Position numbers and translations under genes: made by a program
Assembly: GCA_027038805.1 (NCBI GenBank)
Contig: JALWGO010000096.1
Coordinates: forward strand, 1 to 14,695
From: Thermoprotei archaeon
GTDB lineage: Archaea > Thermoproteota > Thermoprotei_A > Sulfolobales > WANQ01
DNA: 14,695 nt
Direction of reading: 5' to 3'
The notes under the pieces: generated by a model
Databases searched by the model: none
Seen by the model: the letters and a program-made list of their open reading frames with translations, nothing else
What the model was told of the DNA's origin: nothing
Part shown: positions 7,206 through 13,601 of the stretch, piece after piece
Numbering within the stretch: the stretch's first letter is position 1
Layout: every line of letters starts with the position of its first letter

Positions 7206-7241
7206 GTGTAGTTGTATTCAACACAAATAGGTGTACTACAT
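7206..7241 (+). promoter_or_regulatory. Leader hairpin over the pilin 1 start codon, with an extra SD-like sequence
   Basis: GTGTAGT (7206-7212) can pair with ACTACAT (7235-7241), one pair being G-U. This covers the first two bases of the ATG at 7240 and puts the ribosome site AGGTG (7229-7233) in the loop. The 5' arm overlaps a near-perfect Shine-Dalgarno sequence, GGAGGTG (7202-7208), that has no suitably spaced start codon for the pilin. This could tune translation of an abundant protein, but it is a short stem in AT-rich DNA. Confidence 0.3.
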
Positions 7242-7794
7242 GAACTACACATCTTCAAAAATAGTAGGAATATTAGCACTAACAATACTGTTAGCATCAC
7301 TAGCAACAGCATATGCAATGTGGGCAGAGACACTAAAGATAAACGTAACGATCAATACAGGTGAAGTAGATGTAGAATGGAGTGATTGGGCATGCAGTGA
7401 CAGAGGGCCAGACCCGCAAGCCCCGGGCTTCAATAACAGCGAGGGTAAAGACGTAGCATCATGTTATATAGAACCAGAAGTATACGATGACGAAGGTGAT
7501 GTGATAAAACTAAACGTGACAATAACTAATGCCTACCCAGGATATAACCCAGAGTTCAAGTTCCTAGTAGACAACATTGGCACCATACCAGTAAAACTAC
7601 TAAACTACACGATAACGGGCGTAAACACTACAGCATTAAATGTAAACATGACAATACCTGACGACACACAGATACATCCAGGAGAAGACCTAACAATAGG
7701 CATGAATGTAGAAGTACTGCAAGCAGCACAAGAGAATGCAACATACACATTCGAAATAACACTAGTATTCGCACAGTGGAACGAGGTACCCTAA
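7240..7794 (+). CDS. TasA-like secreted pilin / bundling-pilus subunit 1
   Basis: The ATG at 7240 is preceded at six bases by AGGTG and gives 184 residues; the upstream GTG at 7231 is part of this ribosome site. A signal peptide (residues 1-26) ends in an A-Y-A cleavage motif. The mature end is MWAETLKINVTINTGEVDVEW, the pattern seen at the start of TasA/camelysin proteins (aromatic residue, polar strand, then TGExDxEW in place of AGTLDL). In TasA-type fibres this strand inserts into the next subunit. The rest alternates as beta strands. C52 and C75 could form a disulfide, and at least six N-x-S/T sites suggest glycosylation. Paralogue of the next gene: both share NNSEGKDV, DNxGTIPxK and a late ENAT...WNE block. 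A signal peptidase lies downstream. It is likely the major subunit; the fibre itself is inferred. Confidence 0.75.
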   Translation: MNYTSSKIVGILALTILLASLATAYAMWAETLKINVTINTGEVDVEWSDWACSDRGPDPQAPGFNNSEGKDVASCYIEPEVYDDEGDVIKLNVTITNAYPGYNPEFKFLVDNIGTIPVKLLNYTITGVNTTALNVNMTIPDDTQIHPGEDLTIGMNVEVLQAAQENATYTFEITLVFAQWNEVP

Positions 7795-7823
7795 CGATAA
7801 CTTAGAACGTGGTGCATACTAAC

Positions 7824-8486
7824 ATGAACTTTCAGAAAAAGATAATGGCACCAATAGCGATAGTAGCATTACTATTGTTGGTAACGGTATCATACGCAAT
7901 GTGGTATGGCGAGCTAAAAATCAACGGCAATGTACAAACAGGTGAGCTTGACTGGGAATTTGTCCCAAATACAGTAGTACAACTAGATACATGCGACTTT
8001 AACGTGCCAGACACTAATGTTCCACCAGGAAATAATAGTGAGGGCAAGGATGTAGGATGTACTGATGTACAACTAGTAGATACAGATGGAGACGGAGACT
8101 ACGATGCTCTAAATATAACAATGCACAACGTCTATCCATACTACTACGAACATATAGCATTCAAAGTACACAACGATGGAACAATACCTCTAAAGATATG
8201 GCGAGTAATAATAGATGGGAGAGAATACTATGAACTCAATGAACACGTACTACATGAAGGAGTACCTTTAGACCTAGATGGTGACGGAACAAATGATACA
8301 ATGATATGGTGGGGCGACAACTTTGGAGTACAATTACATCCATGTGAGAGTGCTGATATAAGCTTAGACATTACAATACTGCAACAAGCACCAGAGAACG
8401 CAACATTGCACATGCTAATACAGTTCCAAGCTATAGCATGGAATGAATATGAGAGTGCACTACCGTTAAATCAAGTATCACCGTAA
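7824..8486 (+). CDS. TasA-like secreted protein 2, with acidic calcium-type loops
   Basis: The ATG at 7824 follows GTGGTG by nine bases, a close copy of the first pilin's start region, and lies 29 nt after its stop. It encodes 220 residues. A signal peptide ends near residue 25 (SYA), followed by the same mature start, MWYGELKINGNVQTGELDWEF. The protein is a diverged tandem duplicate of pilin 1 with two insertions: DTDGDGDYD (86-94) and DLDGDGTND (150-158), resembling dockerin/EF-hand calcium loops. Three cysteines (C57, C79, C174) leave one possibly unpaired or used between subunits. Aromatic residues are dense (YPYYYEH near 104-110). It could be a minor, tip or bundling subunit that responds to calcium, but which paralogue is major cannot be told. 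TasA-family membership is inferred from pattern, not a full alignment. Confidence 0.72.
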   Translation: MNFQKKIMAPIAIVALLLLVTVSYAMWYGELKINGNVQTGELDWEFVPNTVVQLDTCDFNVPDTNVPPGNNSEGKDVGCTDVQLVDTDGDGDYDALNITMHNVYPYYYEHIAFKVHNDGTIPLKIWRVIIDGREYYELNEHVLHEGVPLDLDGDGTNDTMIWWGDNFGVQLHPCESADISLDITILQQAPENATLHMLIQFQAIAWNEYESALPLNQVSP

Positions 8487-8529
8487 AATATGAGATGTAT
8501 GATATATATATAATAAGATACACGATAAG

Positions 8530-8572
8530 AGACCGAGCAATTTTTAGCTCCGTGTCTACAAAATATTTTTTT
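8530..8572 (+). terminator. Hairpin plus T-run terminator of the pilin operon
   Basis: AGAC (8530-8533) pairs with GTCT (8554-8557) and GAGC (8535-8538) with GCTC (8547-8550), with a small asymmetric internal loop and an 8-nt apical loop. Seven T follow at 8566-8572. It lies 44 nt after the second pilin stop. Archaeal terminators usually need only the T-run; the stem may protect the 3' end of an abundant pilin mRNA. Confidence 0.5.
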
Positions 8573-8600
8573 CCAAATATAAGTCACATAATTTTATAAC

Positions 8601-8615
8601 AATTGCGCCGCAATT
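8601..8615. repeat. Short palindrome AATTGC-gcc-GCAATT
   Basis: Two perfect 6-bp arms surround three bases, standing out as a GC patch in a very AT-rich gap. It sits directly after a TATA-like TTTTATAAC (8592-8600). It could be an operator for transcription toward the signal peptidase, or chance. Confidence 0.3.
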
Positions 8616-8673
8616 ATAGTGATTAAGTACAATTTATAATGCAATATATAGATGCTTTAAACTGTACTTTTGT

Positions 8674-8683
8674 TCTATATAAA
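8674..8683 (+). promoter_or_regulatory. TATA box candidate for signal peptidase-DUF5305 operon
   Basis: CTATATAAAT-type sequence about 75 nt before the GTG start. Initiation near 8703 would give a leader of about 50 nt, just covering the structured region at 8702-8749. Other TATA-like sequences occur upstream (8592-8600, 8632-8639), so the assignment is tentative. The 270-nt gap 8487-8756 holds no credible gene. Confidence 0.4.
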
Positions 8684-8701
8684 TTCTCCCACACTCCCAT
8701 A

Positions 8702-8749
8702 TACTCTAACTACACTACTAATACATAGCGTAGAGTAAAAGCGGTGTAG
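8702..8749 (+). promoter_or_regulatory. Possible H-type pseudoknot in the signal peptidase leader
   Basis: TACTCTA (8702-8708) is perfectly complementary to TAGAGTA (8731-8737), and CTACAC (8710-8715) to GTGTAG (8744-8749). The order is 5' arm 1, 5' arm 2, 3' arm 1, 3' arm 2, so the stems interlock as an H-type pseudoknot with linkers of 1, 15 and 6 nt. The last pairing ends one base before the AAGGA ribosome site (8751-8755) of the GTG start at 8757. It could control initiation, but may be chance. Confidence 0.35.
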
Positions 8750-8756
8750 CAAGGAA

Positions 8757-9995
8757 GTGAATCTAAATAATACAAACTATCGTATAATAATGGCATTATT
8801 ATTTGTATTAGTGGGTAAGTTATTATTATATGCTGGTTTACTTAGAGGGTATTCGGCCTATGTTGTGCAGCCCTTTCTATGGTTTCTAGCCTTCTTTATA
8901 CTATTCGATATAGTTGACAGAAAGAGTGCTACTCTATATGTATCATTATTGTTGGCATCTATAGATATAGGGGCATTAATGGTTATAGGTATTATAAGTG
9001 GCTGGGGATTAAACTCCTATGATACTAGCATATATGGTATGGTCTTGAATATACTGCGTATAACACCTTACATTTTAGGATTAGAATTTCTAAGAGCAGC
9101 TATATTTCAGCGTTTAAGAAGCTATAAATCACTAGACCGTAACATAATATTAGTCTCAATATTGTTTACGGTTATAATGGTGTCTTTATCTAAATTCGTC
9201 TTATCATTTGGTGACGAAACAGTAATGTTAAAACTAGTAATATCATCATTGCTGCCGTTGTTCTCGTTAAACTTGTTTCTATCGTATCTATTACTTGGAG
9301 GAGGTGTCTGGAATACTGTAGTATTTTCACTAACAACATACATATTCGTTTTCATTGCACCTATCTTACCAGATATTCCATGGTATATTGAAGGTATAGC
9401 GTATACAGCGATATACCTAGTTCTAATAATGCTCACAATACTAATCTTAGGCGATGTGGATATACCGAGAATAGAGTTAAAGAAAGATGCTTTATCTAAG
9501 AAAATAATAGGAATCATATCATATCTATCAGTCTTAGTTGTCCTCTTACTAATATTTGTAGGGGGCTTCAAGCCCTTTGTTATTGCTTCTGGGAGTATGG
9601 AGCCCAATATAAACATTGGTGATATAGTATTAGTGTATCCTACCAATATAGGTAAAATAGGAGTTGATGACATTGTAGCTTATCAATTAAGTAATAGAAT
9701 AGTAGTACACAGGGTAATAGAGGTTTTCAACAATGGTGGCAAGGTGTATCTTAAAACTAAAGGTGATGCAAACTCTGACGCTGACCCTGGGCTTGTAACC
9801 GAGAAAGCAGTTATAGGGAAAATAGCTTTCACTATACCACGCATAGGGTTTATAGTATTGGGTTTCCAGTACGTGATGGTCAATTACCCGTTTCTTCTAC
9901 CAGCTTTGATAGTAGGCTCGCTTCTACTCTATGCCATCCTAGCCCTAGTAGGCGAAGATATTAGAAAATACATGACATGGAGATGGGGTATATGA
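8757..9995 (+). CDS. ER/SipW-type signal peptidase I with large N-terminal membrane domain
   Basis: This 412-residue protein has an N-terminal region (1 to about 232) of roughly eight hydrophobic segments, then a signal peptidase I domain. The peptidase has a leader membrane segment (about 249-269), the catalytic serine S280 in SGSMEP, GDIVLV, then H318 in VVHRVIEV and KGDANSDAD (D337, D341, D343). The Ser-His arrangement, instead of Ser-Lys, marks the ER/archaeal/SipW class. Two further hydrophobic segments end the protein. In bacteria SipW processes TasA, so cleavage of the two proteins encoded just upstream is the obvious role. The N-terminal domain is not part of a minimal signal peptidase and is unassigned. 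The GTG start has AAGGA close by; an ATG at 8790 is an alternative. Its stop overlaps the next start. Confidence 0.87.
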   Translation: MNLNNTNYRIIMALLFVLVGKLLLYAGLLRGYSAYVVQPFLWFLAFFILFDIVDRKSATLYVSLLLASIDIGALMVIGIISGWGLNSYDTSIYGMVLNILRITPYILGLEFLRAAIFQRLRSYKSLDRNIILVSILFTVIMVSLSKFVLSFGDETVMLKLVISSLLPLFSLNLFLSYLLLGGGVWNTVVFSLTTYIFVFIAPILPDIPWYIEGIAYTAIYLVLIMLTILILGDVDIPRIELKKDALSKKIIGIISYLSVLVVLLLIFVGGFKPFVIASGSMEPNINIGDIVLVYPTNIGKIGVDDIVAYQLSNRIVVHRVIEVFNNGGKVYLKTKGDANSDADPGLVTEKAVIGKIAFTIPRIGFIVLGFQYVMVNYPFLLPALIVGSLLLYAILALVGEDIRKYMTWRWGI

Positions 9996-11014
9996 AAAAA
10001 ATCTATAGAAATACATTGTTTGCTGTATTAGCGGTTTCACTTATCATGGGTGTTCCACTAGCTATAATATCACATAGTACTAGTCCATACAATGTTATGG
10101 AGAAGAATCCGGTACAAGTAATCTATAACACTAATTATGAGTACCTAGCTCATGTTAATAAGTCAATAATATATAGTAACAGGGATATTGTTGGAATGAA
10201 TGATCCCCTCTACATACCGTTAACGAAAACATTAGAATTCAATATGACTTTTAACATTATTAGTAAATTAGACAAAATTATCGGAAATAAGGGTATAATA
10301 GACTTAAAGATAAAGTTAACGGAACCCGACGGCTGGAGCATATTGTTGAACAATACAACATATATTATAGATTCATCCAATACAACGGTGAGATTCTACA
10401 TAAATGTAACCGAGCTTAGAGACATTATAGCGAGTATTCGCAAGGAGATAGGACTATCATCGTTAGAGTACAATATTGAAGTTGACCCAACTATAAAGGT
10501 GAGTACAAAGCTTAGCGATAGGATTGTAGACAGAATAATTGAGCCAAAACTGGTACTCTCGCTTGATTTTCAAAGAAACAAAATACTATATGATGACTTG
10601 AATTTCACAGACACTTACGAGCATGCTGAAAAACAGATAATACCGTCGACTTTTTCAATGCTAGGATTGTTTTCCTTAACGATCCAGAACCTTAGATATA
10701 TCAGCTATACGCTAATTCTAGCAGGGGTGGCATCAGCAGTACTTATCATGATAACGCGTGAGAAGGCGTTAACCAGTGTTGTAGCCGAGTTTCTACGCAA
10801 ATATGATAACGTGATAATAAAGGCTTCAGCTGTAACCTCTAGTAGTAGAAAGGTATTAGTGAAAGACTTTAGGGAGCTTTTAAGAATATCGAGACTTCTA
10901 GGAAAACCAATAGTGTATTATAAGGAAGGAGAATCGCATGTATTTACAGTAATAGACGCTGAAACACTCTACATCCTCTCATTGAGCGAGGACGGTAAAC
11001 CGCTATCAGATTAG
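9992..11014 (+). CDS. DUF5305-family membrane protein coupled to the signal peptidase
   Basis: The ATG at 9992 overlaps the signal peptidase TGA (ATGA), the usual sign of translational coupling, and gives 340 residues starting MKKIYRN. An in-frame ATG at 9977 is possible but less likely. One membrane segment lies near residues 8-27 and a second near 237-256. Between them is an extracellular domain with several N-x-S/T sites, starting with a YEYLAHVNKSIIY strand typical of DUF5305. A cytoplasmic tail of about 85 residues contains LVKDFRELLRISRLLGKPIV and a HVFTVIDAETLYIL strand. DUF5305 proteins are often found with signal peptidases and TasA-like proteins in archaea, but their function is unknown. 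Possible roles are anchoring the fibre base, acting as a donor-strand chaperone, or sensing assembly. A T-rich stretch ends the unit. Confidence 0.72.
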   Translation: MKKIYRNTLFAVLAVSLIMGVPLAIISHSTSPYNVMEKNPVQVIYNTNYEYLAHVNKSIIYSNRDIVGMNDPLYIPLTKTLEFNMTFNIISKLDKIIGNKGIIDLKIKLTEPDGWSILLNNTTYIIDSSNTTVRFYINVTELRDIIASIRKEIGLSSLEYNIEVDPTIKVSTKLSDRIVDRIIEPKLVLSLDFQRNKILYDDLNFTDTYEHAEKQIIPSTFSMLGLFSLTIQNLRYISYTLILAGVASAVLIMITREKALTSVVAEFLRKYDNVIIKASAVTSSSRKVLVKDFRELLRISRLLGKPIVYYKEGESHVFTVIDAETLYILSLSEDGKPLSD

Positions 11015-11017
11015 ATA

Positions 11018-11048
11018 TATTTTTCTCTAAGTATATATTTTATTTTTC
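11018..11048 (+). terminator. T-rich terminator after the DUF5305 gene
   Basis: Several T-runs (about 11021-11025, 11037-11041 and 11043-11047) directly follow the TAG stop, as expected for intrinsic termination in archaea. No clear stem is needed or seen. Confidence 0.45.
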
Positions 11049-11082
11049 GGGATATAACTCCACTAATAGTTATTGAGAAAAA

Positions 11083-11092
11083 ATTAATTTAT
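11083..11092 (+). promoter_or_regulatory. TATA/BRE candidate for the SDH-type protease gene
   Basis: A purine-rich GAGAAAAA BRE-like stretch is followed by ATTAATTTAT. Initiation about 25 nt later would fall near 11114, about 15 nt before the ATG at 11129. Confidence 0.4.
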
Positions 11093-11128
11093 CATAGAGT
11101 TGATAAGCTAATTGTGGTGTATAGTGAC

Positions 11129-12028
11129 ATGGATGTAACAAGTATTGCGCGAATGCAGTTGGATCTAGGATCAATAATAGGGCTGCTGTTCTGGATAATA
11201 TTGTTCATAATATTGTTCTCGCCATCGCTGCAATTCCATTCGTTGAAGTCAGCGCGTCTCAGACTAATAGGTGCTATAGAGAGAAAGTACGGGTTCCGCC
11301 TAATAACACTAATACATAGACAAGAGAAAGTAGGGTTCTTCGGAATACCAGTTTATAGATTCATTGATATAGATGACTCAGAGGCTGTTATAAGAGCTAT
11401 TAGGACAACACCTCCCGATAGACCTATAGCATTAGTCCTCCATACACCGGGGGGGCTTGTTCTTGCAGCAGCACAGATAGCTATGGCTCTGAAGAAGCAT
11501 CCTGCAAAGAAAATAGTGATTGTTCCACACTATGCCATGAGCGGTGGCACGTTAATCTCTCTAGCAGCCGATGAAATATGGATGAGTCCTGAAGCAGTTC
11601 TTGGTCCTCTTGATCCCCAGCTAAGCATGGGCCAGGGGATAATGGCGCCGGCACCATCAATTCTAAAGGTGGCTAAAATAAAAGGTGACAAAGCATCAGA
11701 TCACCTACTGGTAATGGCTGATGTGGCTGAGAAGGCTATAAAGGAAGTACAAGAATTCATAATAAGGTTGCTCGAAGACAAGATGCCTAGAGAGAAAGCA
11801 GAAGAACTAGCGAGGCTCCTAACAGAGGGTAAGTGGACTCACGACTACCCGATAACGGCTGAAGACGCTATGAGGATGGGGTTGCCGGTAAAAACAGAGA
11901 TTCCGCCCGAAATATATGAGTTAATGGAACTATATCCGCAAGCACCAATAAACAGGCCAGGTGTAGAATACTTACCATACCCCGTAATACCCCACCCAAG
12001 TCACCGCCAAACAGGTCGCCAACAATAA
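11129..12028 (+). CDS. Membrane-anchored SDH/ClpP-class serine protease
   Basis: The 299-residue protein has one N-terminal membrane segment (about residues 16-30) and a ClpP/crotonase-fold domain of the SDH_sah family, related to SppA. Family marks are LVLHTPGGLV (TPGG at 106-109, oxyanion region), HYAMSGGTLISLAADEI with the nucleophile S138, and LGPLDPQL shortly after. The C-terminal helical part contains a WTHDYPITAEDAMRMGLPV segment seen in this family. Such proteins probably degrade membrane or signal-peptide remnants, so it might clear signal peptides cut by the neighbouring peptidase, but it has its own promoter and that link is speculative. The ATG at 11129 follows GGTG by nine bases; GTG codons at 11114-11119 form the ribosome site rather than the start. 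Confidence 0.85.
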   Translation: MDVTSIARMQLDLGSIIGLLFWIILFIILFSPSLQFHSLKSARLRLIGAIERKYGFRLITLIHRQEKVGFFGIPVYRFIDIDDSEAVIRAIRTTPPDRPIALVLHTPGGLVLAAAQIAMALKKHPAKKIVIVPHYAMSGGTLISLAADEIWMSPEAVLGPLDPQLSMGQGIMAPAPSILKVAKIKGDKASDHLLVMADVAEKAIKEVQEFIIRLLEDKMPREKAEELARLLTEGKWTHDYPITAEDAMRMGLPVKTEIPPEIYELMELYPQAPINRPGVEYLPYPVIPHPSHRQTGRQQ

Positions 12029-12077
12029 TGGGTCTGTCAGATAATACTAATAGAATAAGTCTAACCTAGTAGAAGTG

Positions 12078-12085
12078 TTTTTATA
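12078..12085 (+). promoter_or_regulatory. TATA box candidate for the MgtC-DUF4010 gene
   Basis: TTTTTATA lies about 80 nt before the ATG at 12166. A second AT-rich candidate, GTATTAAAATAC (12086-12097), adjoins it and is palindromic. The ribosome site is GGTG at 12152-12155. Confidence 0.35.
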
Positions 12086-12165
12086 GTATTAAAATACATT
12101 CTTTTTCTCCGAGTTAGTGTAAAGATAACAGTATTCTATGCTAAGTATAAGCCTGGTGCATATAA

Positions 12166-13536
12166 ATGACGACACTACCAGGGCTTCAAGCAGAATGGGA
12201 TATTCTTGTAAAAATAGTTATTAGTTTCCTAGCAGGAGCTCTAATAGGCTTAGAAAGAGAGAAGGCGAAGCGTACTATCAGCAAAGAAGAATCCGAGTAC
12301 GGTACACCTCCTGGTGTTCGTAGTTTTGGCTTCATGGCTCTGTTAGGGTCTCTGACTATAACTATTCCTGTCTTTGCCGCAAAGACTATTGAAGGCCTTG
12401 GTCAAATTATAGCTATGTCTATTTCTATTGGAATGGCTATTTTATCTATACTTATCGTTGCAATCTACAGTTATTATAGATTAATAATTCTACGTGAGCC
12501 TGGAATAACGACTCTTGTAGCATTAGCGCTAGCCTATGCTATAGGTGTAGGTATAGGTTTAGGATTATATCTTGAAAGCATTGCTGCAAGTGTCTTGATA
12601 ACATTTATGCTTGCAGTGAAACTACGCATTGAAGAAGCTGTAAGAATACTAACCTATGAAGAACTATTATCGGCTTTAGAGATAGGTATAATAGTATTCC
12701 TTTTAGGTCCTTTCCTAGCAGTCGATATAACTGATCCCTGGCTACATGTAATCAACTTGAAAGTTCTCTATGGCTTCTTTGTATTGATTCTTGTTTTATC
12801 ATATATAGGCTATATACTTGTAAAGGCTCTGGGACCAAGAGCCCTCACATATTTCGCTTTCTTTGGAGGCTTGGTTCATAGTGAGGCAACAGTTATCAGT
12901 ATAACTAGGCTTGGCTTAAGGATTAAGAGAGAGGACGATATAATTAAGGGATCTATAGCGGCTATAACAGCTATGGTTTTACGAAACCTATTCTTAATAT
13001 TAGGCTTAACCGTTTTAGTAGCCCCACCTGAGATTCTTGGGATGGAACTATTATTAACCGTAACAGGTTTTCTCTTAACGGTGTTGGTTGGTGCGCTAAT
13101 ATTATTCTTTCGTAAGATAGGTGGAAAAAACAAGCCAGAGATTCCGGAAACAAGCTTAACTATAGAGAGGCCAATAAGTTATTCCATAGCGTTAAAGGCT
13201 TTACTAATATTCATTGTAGTATTATTGGCTACTACTATAGCGTCAAATGTTGCAGGTGAAACAGGAGTCCTTATATCAAGTGTTGCTGGTGGTCTTGTTA
13301 GTGCAGAGGCAACAATCTTTACTGCTAGCACACTTCAAATTACTGGTAGGATAAGTAGTCAGATAGCTCTAGCTTCGGCAATACTGGCAACTTCTTCAGC
13401 TGTGCTCAACAAGTTAATATATATGAAAGTAGCTGGGGCTTCGGGTTCTCTTCTACGTAAACTTATAGTATCAATAGTATCAATGACTATACCATTAGTA
13501 ATAACTGCTCTAGTACTATTAGGAATAAGCATATAA
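12166..13536 (+). CDS. MgtC/SapB-DUF4010 integral membrane protein
   Basis: The 456-residue membrane protein joins an MgtC-like N-terminal domain to a DUF4010 domain. The MgtC part has VISFLAGALIGLEREKAKR near residues 18-36 and the GVRSFGFMALLGSL motif near 45-60. The DUF4010 part contains YEELLSALEIGIIVFLLGPFL and two similar membrane motifs, GGLVHSEAT (234-242) and GGLVSAEAT (375-383), which suggest an internal duplication. About a dozen hydrophobic segments are visible. MgtC proteins are linked to magnesium limitation and membrane ATPase control in bacteria, but the activity of this fused family is not established. The ATG start has GGTG ten bases upstream. The metallo-beta-lactamase gene follows at 65 nt, so they may share a transcript. 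Confidence 0.88.
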   Translation: MTTLPGLQAEWDILVKIVISFLAGALIGLEREKAKRTISKEESEYGTPPGVRSFGFMALLGSLTITIPVFAAKTIEGLGQIIAMSISIGMAILSILIVAIYSYYRLIILREPGITTLVALALAYAIGVGIGLGLYLESIAASVLITFMLAVKLRIEEAVRILTYEELLSALEIGIIVFLLGPFLAVDITDPWLHVINLKVLYGFFVLILVLSYIGYILVKALGPRALTYFAFFGGLVHSEATVISITRLGLRIKREDDIIKGSIAAITAMVLRNLFLILGLTVLVAPPEILGMELLLTVTGFLLTVLVGALILFFRKIGGKNKPEIPETSLTIERPISYSIALKALLIFIVVLLATTIASNVAGETGVLISSVAGGLVSAEATIFTASTLQITGRISSQIALASAILATSSAVLNKLIYMKVAGASGSLLRKLIVSIVSMTIPLVITALVLLGISI

Positions 13537-13601
13537 TCATAAAGTACAGTACTAGACAATTAGGTCTACTAGATGAAAGTATTTAGGAAGAGGTGCCTAT
13601 T

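Noticed and set aside
7212..7361. Possible short frame of about 49 codons starting TTG at 7212 after GGAGGTG
   Set aside because: The frame overlaps the pilin signal peptide out of frame and yields a polar peptide without any pattern; a misplaced or structural ribosome-site-like sequence is more likely.
9122..9673. Open frame of 183 codons on the minus strand inside the signal peptidase gene
   Set aside because: It mirrors the coding strand of a protein with clear catalytic motifs; the translated peptide is low in family-like features.
13543..13553. Palindrome AGTAC-a-GTACT before the metallo-beta-lactamase gene
   Set aside because: Too short to stand out; no TATA box in a fixed relation to it.
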